The notes under the pieces: model-generated
Database searches by the model: none
Seen by the model: the letters and a program-made list of their open reading frames with translations, nothing else
What the model was told of the DNA's origin: nothing
Shown: positions 7,808 to 16,339 of the stretch, in pieces
Numbering within the stretch: position 1 is the stretch's first letter
How the letters are laid out: every line of letters begins with the position of its first letter
NCBI RefSeq assembly: GCF_004011505.1
Contig: NZ_SAUN01000001.1
Coordinates: 4,092,001-4,156,000, forward strand
DNA: 64,000 bases
DNA from: Nonomuraea polychroma
Lineage (GTDB): Bacteria; Actinomycetota; Actinomycetes; Streptosporangiales; Streptosporangiaceae
Direction of reading: 5' to 3'
Translations under genes and position numbers: made by a program

Positions 7808-9373
7808 TCAGGAGTGCGGGATGAGCTTGAACCGGTCCACCTTGCCGGTCTGGTTACGCGGAACGGAGTCCACGAACGTGATGTCGCGCGGCGTTTTGAA
7901 CCCGGCCAGCTCCGCCTTGACCGCCTGCCTGAGCTCGTCGGCCGACGGCGCCGCCCCTTCCTCGGGGACCACGAACGCCGCCAGGCGCTGGCCGTACTCG
8001 TCGTCCGGCACGCCGAGCACGGCCACGTCCGCCACTCCGGGCTGACGCGCCAGAAGATCCTCGACCTCCTGCGGGAACACGTTCTCGCCACCGGAGACGA
8101 TCATGTCGTCGTCGCGGCCGTCGATGAACAGCAGCCCGGAGTCGTCGCGGTGCCCGAGGTCGCCGGTAGTCAGCAGGCCGTTCGCGGCGCCGGTGAACGT
8201 CAGGCCGCCGGCCACGAGCACCCGGCCCACTCCCCCAGGCGGCTGTTCGGCACCGTCCGGTCCCTCGATGCGTACGGTGGCGCCGCGGGGTGGCCTGCCG
8301 ACGGTGCCGGGCGCGGCACGCAGGTCAGCAGGCGTGGCCAGGGAGGCCCAGCCGGCCTCGGTCGAGCCGTAGAGGTTGTAGAGCACGTCGCCGTAGGAGT
8401 CCATGAAGGCGGTGGCCACGGCGGGCGGGAGCGCCGAACCTCCGGAGACCACCACACGCAGGTGCGGCAGCGGCCGGGGCGGACAGGAAAGGATCCGCTT
8501 CAGCATGATCGGCACGGCCACCAGCGCCCCGGCCCGCTCGGCGGCGAGCGCGTCGAGCACGGCCCCGGCATCGAAGCGGCGCAGCAGGACGACCGGGCAG
8601 CCGAGCACCAGCGCGGCCGCGTACCAGAGCAGTCCGAGCCCGTGGAACAGCGGCGGCGCGATGAGTATGGGCTCGCCGCTGCGCAGCGGCACGGTGGCGA
8701 GCATGGACAGGAACGGCGCGGCCAGCCCGGTCAGCGACAACCGCCGCGGCGCGCCCTTGGGCGTGCCGGTGGTGCCGGAGGTGAGCAGCACCAGCCGCCC
8801 GGCCCGCCGCGCTGGCCCGTCCTCGTGTTCCGACCCGTCCCGGCCGGTGAGACCGCCCTCGGCGGCGAGCTCGTCCAGGTCAGTGACGCGCGGGCCAGGG
8901 AAGTGGACGGGCGGCAGGTCAGGAGCCGCGATGAGCGTGTGCACACCCTCGCGCCGCAACACCTCCCGCAGCCGCGGCCCCGCCAGCCCGGTGTTGAGCA
9001 GCAGCAGGTCCGCGCCCAGCCGCGACACCGCGGCGACCGCCGTCACGAAGCCTCGGTCGTTGGGCCACATGACCGCCACCGTCCGCCCGGGGCCCACGTC
9101 GCGCCTCCGGCGCAGGCCCACGGCCAGCGCCGCCGCCCGCGCGTTCAGCTCGGCGAACGTGAGCGACCCCGCCTCGTCCACCACGGCCCGCCGGTCCGGC
9201 CAGCGCGCCGCGGCCATCGCCACGCCCGCGGCGGGCGTCACGTGGTAGTGCCGGTACGCCTCCACCATGCGAGCCAGCGCCGCGGGCGGCACCGGGGCCA
9301 GCAGCCCGCTGCGGGTGAGCGTGACCACGGCCTCGATCCCGAAGCCACCCAGCTCGACCAGCCTTCCGATCAT
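7808..9373 (-). CDS. Acyl-CoA synthetase / AMP-dependent ligase (ANL superfamily)
   Basis: The protein has 521 residues with the full ANL motif set: P-loop LLTSGTTGTPKG (about 200-211), A5 YGSTEAG, A7 TGDLGHRDDSGLLFIDGRDDD, hinge region ENVFPQEVE, and the C-terminal catalytic-lysine motif NQTGKVDR. It should adenylate a carboxylate and form a CoA thioester. FadD-like enzymes of this size act on fatty or aromatic acids, and the substrate is unknown. It lies 113 bases downstream of an LLM oxidoreductase on the same strand, probably co-transcribed, which suggests catabolism of an unusual acid or lipid. Confidence 0.88.
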   Translation of the reverse strand: MIGRLVELGGFGIEAVVTLTRSGLLAPVPPAALARMVEAYRHYHVTPAAGVAMAAARWPDRRAVVDEAGSLTFAELNARAAALAVGLRRRRDVGPGRTVAVMWPNDRGFVTAVAAVSRLGADLLLLNTGLAGPRLREVLRREGVHTLIAAPDLPPVHFPGPRVTDLDELAAEGGLTGRDGSEHEDGPARRAGRLVLLTSGTTGTPKGAPRRLSLTGLAAPFLSMLATVPLRSGEPILIAPPLFHGLGLLWYAAALVLGCPVVLLRRFDAGAVLDALAAERAGALVAVPIMLKRILSCPPRPLPHLRVVVSGGSALPPAVATAFMDSYGDVLYNLYGSTEAGWASLATPADLRAAPGTVGRPPRGATVRIEGPDGAEQPPGGVGRVLVAGGLTFTGAANGLLTTGDLGHRDDSGLLFIDGRDDDMIVSGGENVFPQEVEDLLARQPGVADVAVLGVPDDEYGQRLAAFVVPEEGAAPSADELRQAVKAELAGFKTPRDITFVDSVPRNQTGKVDRFKLIPHS

Positions 9374-9486
9374 CGGCGCACCCGGCCTTTCTCACGCAGG
9401 CCGTACGTGTACCCGCCCGCGCTCCCCCGGAACCCCGCCCTACGGCGCAGGCACGAGACCACCACCGACCCGAGCCGAGGAGGATG

Positions 9487-10365
9487 TCACCCCGAAACGG
9501 CGGCGCGGAGGCCGAACCGTTCGGCGAACGCCGACAGCTCATCGCGTCGCGCCTCCGGCTCGGCGGCGGCCGGGCTCACCACGATCCGGGTCACACCCTG
9601 CTCCGCCATCCGCTCGACATCCTCCTCGGTCATGTCGATCGCGCCCCACCGGGTGTACTCCAGCGTGTCCGTATCCCGCCCCGCCTCGACGGCGGCCGAC
9701 CGGGCGAGCTCCCACTGCGCGGCCCGTTCTCTGGCATCCAGCGCCCCACCGGGAAAGTAGCCGTCACCGCGGCGCCCGGCCCGCCGCGCAGCCGCCCGGC
9801 TCGACCCGCCGACGTGGATCGGCAAGCGCGTGCCCCCGTACGGCTTCGGAAAGCTGCACAGGCCGTCGAAAGCGAAGAACTCCCCCGCGAAGGCGACGCC
9901 GTCCTCCCCGCCACCCCACAGCAGCCGGAGCACATCGATCGCCTCGTCGGCGCGCCGCCCGCGCGTGGCGAAATCCACCCCCACCGCGCCGGCCTCGCCC
10001 GGCAGGGCGCCGAGCCCCACGGTCAGCAGCCGCATCCGCCCCCGGGACAGCACGTCGACGGTGGCCAGGCGCTTGGCGAGGATGACCGGATGGTGGTACG
10101 GCAGCAACAGCACCGCCGTCCCGAGCAGGATCCGCCGGGTGGCCGCGGCGACGAAGCTCAGGCAGTCGAGCGGATCCACGTACGGCAACGACGGCGGCAG
10201 CTCGAAGGCCCCGACCTTCGCGCCCCGGTACAGGACGACATGCTCGGGCAGGTACAGCGACTCGAAACCGCACTCCTCGGCATGCCGGGCGAACTCCGCG
10301 ATCCCGTCGGGATCGACGCCGAAGTGGGCCGTGTTGTAACTCAGCCCGAACGTCACCCTCGTCAT
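9487..10365 (-). CDS. LLM-class (luciferase-like) F420-dependent oxidoreductase
   Basis: The protein has 292 residues and is a TIM barrel of the bacterial luciferase superfamily. Recognisable parts are GIAEFARHAEECGFESLYLPEHVVL near the N-terminus, ATRRILLGTAVLLLPYHHPVILAKRLATVDVLSRGR (barrel strands 3-4), and LPIHVGGSSRAAARRAGRRGDGYFP toward the end. Actinobacterial members usually use reduced F420 or FMN. Substrate unknown. It is the first gene of a likely two-gene unit with the downstream acyl-CoA ligase. Confidence 0.87.
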   Translation of the reverse strand: MTRVTFGLSYNTAHFGVDPDGIAEFARHAEECGFESLYLPEHVVLYRGAKVGAFELPPSLPYVDPLDCLSFVAAATRRILLGTAVLLLPYHHPVILAKRLATVDVLSRGRMRLLTVGLGALPGEAGAVGVDFATRGRRADEAIDVLRLLWGGGEDGVAFAGEFFAFDGLCSFPKPYGGTRLPIHVGGSSRAAARRAGRRGDGYFPGGALDARERAAQWELARSAAVEAGRDTDTLEYTRWGAIDMTEEDVERMAEQGVTRIVVSPAAAEPEARRDELSAFAERFGLRAAVSG

Positions 10366-10710
10366 TCATGCCTCCAGTCGGTCGGGCGATCAGGTCCCGC
10401 CCACGCTAGAACCCTGACACCGGCGTCAAGGCAACCCGACCGCCCACGCGCCCTCACAACGGCTTGTGGGCCGGTGGCGAGACGGCTTGCGGGCCGAGGG
10501 TGAGACGGCTTTAATACGCCGAGCCCGGACTCCCCGCGCCCTCGCCGCCCGCCAGGAGACCAGATGCCCATCCGCCCAGGTGAAGCCACCCATCACCACC
10601 TCCGCACAGCGACGTTAACGCTAACACCCATCTCCCCGACCCCATGAAACTTTCTTCTTGACCATTGGGAAAGCGCTTACCACTACCACCCCGACAGAAA
10701 GGACCCCGCG
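10366..10710. other. Intergenic region between LLM and PL11 genes
   Basis: No gene is seen in these 345 bases. Near 10455-10512 a short direct repeat occurs (ACGGCTTG-GGGCCG-GG-GAG, twice plus a partial). The promoter-proximal 100 bases hold the two LacI-like operators listed separately. Confidence 0.6.
10614..10681 (+). promoter_or_regulatory. PL11 promoter with two LacI/cre-like operators
   Basis: GTTAACGCTAAC (10614-10625) has the GTTANCGNTAAC form of LacI-family sites. A -35 TTGACC is at 10658-10663. Immediately after it GGAAAGCGCTTACC (10668-10681), with a perfect AAGCGCTT core, sits between the -35 and the expected -10. Both sites would let a sugar-responsive LacI-type repressor control the lyase. 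Confidence 0.55.
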
Positions 10711-12543
10711 ATGCGGTTACGAATGGCCGGCGCCGCCGCCGTCCTCGCCCTAGCAGCGGCCACGACGACGACCGCCGCCCCCGCCCAGGCGGCCCCGCCG
10801 ACCAAGCAGATGGAGGACCTGGATCGCGGGCTGATCAGCGTACGGTCCGGTACGGGCAACCTCGTGTCCTGGCGCCTGCTCGGCACCGACCCCGACGGTG
10901 TCTCGTTCAACGTGTACCGCGGCTCCACCAGGGTCGCCACCGGCCTCACCGCCTCCACCAACTACCTCGACAACGGCGCCGCGGCCGAGGCCTCCTACAC
11001 AGTCAGGGCGGTGGTCGGCGGCGTCGAGCAGGCCGCCTCGCCGGCCTCGCTCCGCTTCACCGGCGGCTCGTACCTCGACGTGCCGATCCAGCCGCCGCCG
11101 GGCGGCACGACCCCGGACGGGGTCGCCTACACCTACAGCGCCAACGACGCCAGCGTGGGCGATCTCGATGGCGACGGCCAGTACGAGTTCGTGCTCAAGT
11201 GGGATCCGTCCAACGCCAAGGACAACTCCCAGTCCGGCTACACCGGCAACGTGTACGTGGACGCGTACCGGCTGAACGGCACCCGCCTGTGGCGCATCGA
11301 CCTGGGCCGCAACATCCGCGCCGGCGCGCACTACACCCAGTTCCAGGTGTACGACTACGACGGCGACGGCCGGGCCGAGGTCGCGATGAAGACCGCCGAC
11401 GGCACCAGGGACGGCGCCGGCACGGTGATCGGGAACGCGAGCGCCGACCACCGCAACTCCGGTGGCTACATCCTGTCCGGCCCCGAGTACCTGACGATGT
11501 TCAACGGCCTGACGGGCGCCGCGATGTCCACGGTCAACTATGACCCGCCGCGCGGCACGGTCTCGTCCTGGGGCGACAACTACGGCAACCGGGTGGACCG
11601 CTTCCTGGCCGGGACGGCGTACCTGGACGGTGAGCGCCCCAGCCTGATCATGGCCCGCGGCTACTACACGCGTTCGGTGATCGCCGCCTGGGACTTCCGC
11701 AACGGCACGCTCACCAAGCGATGGACGTTCGACAGCAACTCGGCCGGCTCACAGTACGCCGGTCAGGGCAGCCACAGCCTGTCCGTCGGCGACGTCGACG
11801 CCGACGGCCGCGACGAGATCGTGTACGGCGCGATGACCGTGAACGACAACGGCACCGGCATGTGGACCACGCGCACCGGCCACGGCGACGCGCAACACCT
11901 GGGTGACTTCGACCCGGCCCGGGCCGGCCTGGAGTACTTCAAGGTGAGTGAGTCCTCCTCCCAGCCGTCCTCCCTCTACATCGACCCGCGCAACGGCCAG
12001 ATCCTGTGGTCCACCCCTGCCGGGAGCGACAACGGCCGCGGCGTGGCCGGCGACATCTCGACCGTCAGGATCGCCGCCGAGTTCTGGTCGGCCGCGGACG
12101 CGAACCTGCGCAGCGTCACCGGCAACACGGCCGGCCGCAAACCATCCTCGATCAACTTCCTCGCCTGGTGGGACGCCGACCCCGTCAGGGAGCTGCTCGA
12201 CCAGACCAGGATCGACAAGTACGGCACCAGCGCCGACACCCGCCTGCTGACCGCCTCCGGCGTGCACTCCAACAACGGCACCAAGGCGACCCCGTCATTG
12301 TCGGGAGACCTGTTCGGCGACTGGCGTGAGGAGGTCGTCTGGCCCACCACCGACAACCGCGCGTTGCGCATCTACTCCACGCCCACGCCGACCGACCGCC
12401 GCATCTACACCCTGATGCACGACCCCCTCTACCGGGTCTCCATCGCCTGGCAGAACACCGCCTACAACCAGCCGCCGCACACCAGCTTCTTCATCGGCGA
12501 CCGCATGCCCAGCCCCACCAGGCCAAACATTTACGTGAGGTGA
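10711..12543 (+). CDS. Secreted rhamnogalacturonan lyase, polysaccharide lyase family 11
   Basis: The precursor has 610 residues. A Sec signal peptide (MRLRMAG, hydrophobic core, AAPAQAA cleavage near residue 28) leads into the PL11 start KQMEDLDRGLISVRSGTGNLVSWRLLG. A fibronectin-like strand domain follows, then the eight-bladed propeller with repeated Ca-binding D-x-D-G-D segments (VGDLDGDGQYEF, VYDYDGDGRAEVAMKTADGT, VGDVDADGRDEI). GSHSLSVGD and GDWREEVVW are typical of YesW/YesX-like enzymes. It cleaves the rhamnose-galacturonate backbone of pectin outside the cell. No carbohydrate-binding module is attached. Control by the two upstream operators is likely. Confidence 0.92.
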   Translation: MRLRMAGAAAVLALAAATTTTAAPAQAAPPTKQMEDLDRGLISVRSGTGNLVSWRLLGTDPDGVSFNVYRGSTRVATGLTASTNYLDNGAAAEASYTVRAVVGGVEQAASPASLRFTGGSYLDVPIQPPPGGTTPDGVAYTYSANDASVGDLDGDGQYEFVLKWDPSNAKDNSQSGYTGNVYVDAYRLNGTRLWRIDLGRNIRAGAHYTQFQVYDYDGDGRAEVAMKTADGTRDGAGTVIGNASADHRNSGGYILSGPEYLTMFNGLTGAAMSTVNYDPPRGTVSSWGDNYGNRVDRFLAGTAYLDGERPSLIMARGYYTRSVIAAWDFRNGTLTKRWTFDSNSAGSQYAGQGSHSLSVGDVDADGRDEIVYGAMTVNDNGTGMWTTRTGHGDAQHLGDFDPARAGLEYFKVSESSSQPSSLYIDPRNGQILWSTPAGSDNGRGVAGDISTVRIAAEFWSAADANLRSVTGNTAGRKPSSINFLAWWDADPVRELLDQTRIDKYGTSADTRLLTASGVHSNNGTKATPSLSGDLFGDWREEVVWPTTDNRALRIYSTPTPTDRRIYTLMHDPLYRVSIAWQNTAYNQPPHTSFFIGDRMPSPTRPNIYVR

Positions 12544-12803
12544 ACTCACCAAACCCGAAATGATCTCCTGGGCCGTCTGTGGGACGTAACACGCGCACGC
12601 TCATCCGCAGGGCAAGACGCGGCCACCGCCGGGGGCAATGCCATGGCGCTGCCCACCCCCGTTGAGCAGCGTGGCCAGCAGGCCCGGCAGGTGTGTGACG
12701 AGTGCCCGCCCAGTCCGGTGCCGGGGTGTGTCCAGTTAGTAACCGTACAGACCCCGTCCTCGACGCACAGGTCAAAGATCAAGCTTCGCCATGTCCTGGG
12801 TGA

Positions 12804-13289
12804 TCAGTTCCCGGGCGGGTTGGTCCCTCTGCTCTCCAGTCGCTGCTTGGCCCCGTGAACCTCTTTGCGCACGTCAGCAGGCAGTCTGCGACGCAGGATC
12901 GGCTCCAGCAGCCAGCGCAGCAACGGCGCGAACTCGATCGAGATCATGCGCGTCACCTTCGAGACCCCGTCCGCGGTGGCCTTCGCTTCGAAGGAGGCGC
13001 TGAAGCGGGACAGTCGGTGGTTCAAGCGGTTGCGGGGCAGGGGCGCGTACCGGACGTCGACGCGTCGGCCAGGAGTCAGGCGCATTTGGGAGACCAGCTT
13101 GGGCGCCGGACCCGGGACACCCGGCAGAACGGGGCGAAACTTGAACTCCACGAGGTTGTCGATGCGGCGTACCCAGTCGATTGGGCCGATCTTGTCGTCG
13201 ACCTCCGCGTAGCGGCCGGCGTCCATGACGAACTCCAGATACTCCTCCGGCGTGCAGCGAATGGTCTCTTCCACGATCACTTCCACCAT
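12804..13289 (-). CDS. SRPBCC family protein
   Basis: The protein has 161 residues. It opens with VEVIVEETIRCTPEEYLEFVMDAGRYAEVDDKIGPI, the helix-grip start of polyketide cyclase/dehydrase-like proteins, and continues with alternating beta strands (LVEFKFRPVLPG, RVDVRYAPLP) and a long C-terminal helix, RRLPADVRKEVHGAKQRLESR. It probably binds a hydrophobic ligand, and no enzyme activity is implied. Its start codon is only 22 bases from that of a divergent TetR regulator, which very likely controls it. Confidence 0.78.
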   Translation of the reverse strand: MVEVIVEETIRCTPEEYLEFVMDAGRYAEVDDKIGPIDWVRRIDNLVEFKFRPVLPGVPGPAPKLVSQMRLTPGRRVDVRYAPLPRNRLNHRLSRFSASFEAKATADGVSKVTRMISIEFAPLLRWLLEPILRRRLPADVRKEVHGAKQRLESRGTNPPGN

Positions 13290-13311
13290 AGAAAGAGATT
13301 ACTCTCTCACT
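13290..13311. promoter_or_regulatory. 22-bp divergent control region with AGAGA-N4-TCTCT operator
   Basis: The two start codons are separated by only 22 bases, containing the inverted repeat AGAGATTACTCTCT. On the minus strand TAATCT forms a -10 hexamer close enough to give a leaderless SRPBCC transcript. One bound TetR dimer could occlude both promoters. Confidence 0.5.
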
Positions 13312-13944
13312 ATGGCGAGAACCAATCCTGGCGTGACTCGGAGGCGCATTCTCGACGAGGCCATCCGGCTGTTCGCACTCCGGGGCTACGACGCGACCTC
13401 CGTGACCGACATCCAGCAGGCATGCGGGCTCGCAGGCGGCTCAGGAGCGCTCTACAAGCACTTCCCTTCCAAGCAGGCACTGCTCGAGACGGCGGTGCGA
13501 CGCAACCTGGGCACGATGGCGCTCAGGAGGCAGGAGGTGGTGGAGCGGGTTCCGGACGATCCGCGCGAGGCGCTGCGCATGATGGCGCGAGCCGTGTGGG
13601 ACGTGATCGACGGCGACAGGGACCTGGTGCGCATCATGCTGCGCGAGTTCACCACGTTCCCGGAGATCTTCGAGCCGATGTGGCAGGGTGTGCTGGCCAC
13701 CCTCTACCGCGAGTGCGCCACGTGGATCGAGGCCCAGCGGGCGCTGGGCGTGGTGAAGGTGGCCGATCCGGAGGCCACGGCCGCTGTGCTCATCTCGTCC
13801 CTGACCTACTTCCCGCTGCTGGACCTCCTCATCGGTCACACGCCGGGTGATCTGGGGCGGGAGGCGTTCCTGGCTGCGTGGACCGAACACGCGGCCCGCA
13901 CGCTCGCCCTTTCACCTCGCCCGGGGTTGCCGCGAGCGAGGTGA
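13312..13944 (+). CDS. TetR/AcrR family transcriptional regulator
   Basis: The protein has 210 residues. The N-terminal helix-turn-helix is RRRILDEAIRLFALRGYDATSVTDIQQACGLAGGSGALYKHFPSKQALLE, typical of TetR proteins. The C-terminal ligand domain is helical. The frame extends upstream to 13225 but that part would overlap the divergent SRPBCC gene, so ATG 13312 is preferred, giving a probably leaderless mRNA. It most likely represses itself and the SRPBCC gene through the short palindrome between them. Confidence 0.85.
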   Translation: MARTNPGVTRRRILDEAIRLFALRGYDATSVTDIQQACGLAGGSGALYKHFPSKQALLETAVRRNLGTMALRRQEVVERVPDDPREALRMMARAVWDVIDGDRDLVRIMLREFTTFPEIFEPMWQGVLATLYRECATWIEAQRALGVVKVADPEATAAVLISSLTYFPLLDLLIGHTPGDLGREAFLAAWTEHAARTLALSPRPGLPRAR

Positions 13945-14039
13945 GCGCGGCGGCTGTGAGAAGCGCGGCGTTCGTTGCGTCCGAGCGGCGAGCTCTCTGT
14001 AGACGAGAAATGTCATCTGCTGGTCGGTGTCCGGCAATC

Positions 14040-14996
14040 TCAGGACGTGACAGCGCGACGCCGCTTCGGGATCCTGCCTTGGGTGACAGCGAGGACGGCT
14101 CCGACGGAGAGTACGGCCGCTCCCACCGCCTGCACGGCGCCAAAGGACTCGTCCAGGAGCAGGGCGGAGCATGCGGTCCCGACGACGGGTACGAGGAACA
14201 TCATGATGGACGCCGACGCGGGGCCTACGGCCTGAACGCCCCGGTAGTAGAGCAGGTTCGCCACCGCGGTCGGGCCGAGCGCCACGAAGACGACGTTCAG
14301 CCAGACGTAGGCGGGCACGTCGTGCCAGGCGACCTCGACGGCCGCCGGCGCGCTGTAGATTGCCAGCAGCACGGCCCCGCTCACCGTGGCGTACGTCGTC
14401 GCCCGAAGCGGCTCGATACCGGCAAGAACACGGCGGCCCAGCAGCGTGAACCCGGCCCAGCAGCCGGCACTGAGCAGGAACAGCAGATCGCCCGCGAGTC
14501 GGACCTGGCCTCCGCCAGCCGCTCCGCCCGAGCCCACGAAGAAGATCGCCGCCCCGGCCGCCCCGCACGCCAACCCCGCCACCCGCGCCGCCGACGCCTT
14601 GTCCTGCCGCGTGACCAGCAGAAAGGCCGTGGTCAGCACGGGACTCATGACCGGGACGATGGTGCTCCCGTCGATCGCCGGCGCGAGCGACAGTCCCCAG
14701 AAGAACAGCAGGTTGTACACGAAGACGCCCAGCACACCGGCGCCGGCTGCCCTCGCCCAGTCCTGCGGCGACGACCGCCGGCGGCCACCGCCCTCACCGT
14801 CCCGCCGGGACAACCGCAGGGCGACCAGCAGCGTCAGAGCACCGCCGCCGAAACGCAACACCGCGACCACGGAGTGAGGCAGGTGATCGACGATCACCTT
14901 GGAACTGCTGAAGCCACTTCCCCACAGCAGCATCGTCGTGACCAGCAGCAGGTACGGCCGGGTACCGACCCGACTGCCCGTTATCGTGCCCGCCAT
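14040..14996 (-). CDS. EamA/DMT-superfamily transporter
   Basis: The protein has 318 residues with ten predicted membrane helices arranged as two EamA repeats: the first begins PYLLLVTTMLLWGSGFSSSKVI and the second LLFLLSAGCWAGFTLLGRRVL. The helix-10 motif FGAVQAVGAAVLSVGAVLAV is typical. The ATG at 14996 has a GGAGGGG ribosome site seven bases upstream; the longer frame lacks support. Drug/metabolite exporters of this type move small metabolites. The AraC gene starting 150 bases away on the other strand is the likely regulator. Confidence 0.87.
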   Translation of the reverse strand: MAGTITGSRVGTRPYLLLVTTMLLWGSGFSSSKVIVDHLPHSVVAVLRFGGGALTLLVALRLSRRDGEGGGRRRSSPQDWARAAGAGVLGVFVYNLLFFWGLSLAPAIDGSTIVPVMSPVLTTAFLLVTRQDKASAARVAGLACGAAGAAIFFVGSGGAAGGGQVRLAGDLLFLLSAGCWAGFTLLGRRVLAGIEPLRATTYATVSGAVLLAIYSAPAAVEVAWHDVPAYVWLNVVFVALGPTAVANLLYYRGVQAVGPASASIMMFLVPVVGTACSALLLDESFGAVQAVGAAVLSVGAVLAVTQGRIPKRRRAVTS

Positions 14997-15145
14997 GGGA
15001 ACCCCTCCGCAACGCGTCCTTCCGCGCCCGTGGACCATGGAGGCGGGCGCGACAACCAGCGAACATGCTGCGCTCACACCGACCGGCCGGTCTTGTACGC
15101 TCGTGCGCCTCACTCATGTCCGCGGGCGAACGAGGTGATGACGAG

Positions 15146-15994
15146 ATGACCGGCAGGAGCCGGGCAGGCCGGGAGTGGGCGACGTACTGGCGCTCGGCCG
15201 AGATGCCGCTGGAGGCCATGTACGCGAGCTTCCTGCGCCACCGCTACCACCGCCACAGCCACGAGACGTACTCCTTCGGCGTCACAGAGCACGGCGCGCA
15301 GACCTTCACGTGCCGCGGCGCCGGGCACACGAGCGCGGCCGGGATGGTCATGGCGTTCAACCCGGACGAGGTGCACGACGGGCACGCGGCTCACGAGCAG
15401 GGATTCACGTACCGGATCGTGCACATCGGCGAAAAGCTGATCACCGACGTCATCGCCGACGTGACGCAGGGCCCTGCCGGATTGCCACTGTTCGCCGCCC
15501 CGGTCCTCGACTCTCCCGCCCTCGCGGCGCGGCTGCGCAGGCTGCACACCGCGCTGTCACACGGTGCCGGCCCGCTCGAGCGCGACGAGCTCCTCTGCGC
15601 TGCCGTCGCCGCCCTCGCGCGCCTGGCCGCGCGTACGCCCCCGCGACTCCGCGCCGTTCCCCGTACGCCGGCGGTCGCGCATCTCGCCGCGAAAGCGCGC
15701 GAACTGATCCACGACCGCTACGCCGACCCGATCAGCGCCGACGACCTCGCGGTCTGGACCGGTTCCAGCCGGTACGCTGTCTACCGGGCCTTTCGCACGA
15801 CCTACGGGCTGGCCCCCAGCGAATATCAGCGCCAGCTGCGCCTGCGCGCCGCACGCCGACTGCTCGCCCTGGGACACCCCGCGGCCCGAGTCGCCGGCGA
15901 GGCCGGTTTCACCGACCAGGCCCACCTCACCCGCTGGTTCACCCGCTCGTACGGCGTCACGCCCACCCAATACCGGCTGGCGAAAGCCGACTGA
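15146..15994 (+). CDS. AraC family transcriptional regulator
   Basis: The protein has 282 residues. The N-terminal cupin (HRYHRHSHETYSFGVTEHGAQTFTCRG, then MVMAFNPDEVHDGHA) is the AraC-binding sensor domain. The C-terminal two-HTH domain includes ISADDLAVWTGSSRYAVYRAFRTTYGLAPSEYQRQLRLRAARRLL and GHPAARVAGEAGFTDQAHLTRWFTRSYGVTPTQYR. The usual target is the adjacent exporter, here the divergent EamA gene. An in-frame ATG at 15116 is an alternative start; 15146 follows a GAGG site. Confidence 0.88.
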   Translation: MTGRSRAGREWATYWRSAEMPLEAMYASFLRHRYHRHSHETYSFGVTEHGAQTFTCRGAGHTSAAGMVMAFNPDEVHDGHAAHEQGFTYRIVHIGEKLITDVIADVTQGPAGLPLFAAPVLDSPALAARLRRLHTALSHGAGPLERDELLCAAVAALARLAARTPPRLRAVPRTPAVAHLAAKARELIHDRYADPISADDLAVWTGSSRYAVYRAFRTTYGLAPSEYQRQLRLRAARRLLALGHPAARVAGEAGFTDQAHLTRWFTRSYGVTPTQYRLAKAD

Positions 15995-16339
15995 CAGCTC
16001 GACGGTGCTGGCGACCCGGACCCTGATCAGGCGACAGGCCTCACTGGCGACCCGCTCCAGAGCATCGTTGACCGCCGCCTTCACGCCGGGCTCGGAGCGC
16101 CTGCCCACCGTGCACTCCAGCCGATGCGCAGCGCGAGCGCATTGCAACCGATCGTCCAGCCGCATCGTGCAGCTTTCCATGGCCAATGCGTAGGGCTGGG
16201 GGCACGTCCGGCGGGTTCGATCGCCTCAGCACGACGTCGACCGTCTCGATGGCCCCGTCCGGTGCCGACCCAAACTGCCCCGTTCTACAGTGGCGCGTTG
16301 TCCCCATCGACTCAGCGCCACAGGTTTGGGTGATGAAGA
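15995..16339. other. Intergenic region with no clear gene
   Basis: A minus-strand frame from 16186 reads an Arg/Ala-rich sequence (CARAAHRLECTVGRR, then VKAAVNDALERVASEACRLI) that looks protein-like for about 60 codons and then runs antisense through the AraC gene. I cannot assign it. It could be a relic or a short gene overlapping the AraC 3' end. Confidence 0.3.

Noticed and set aside
12544..12803. Possible transposase piece between the PL11 and SRPBCC genes
   Set aside because: Minus-strand frames look partly protein-like but no motif could be named.
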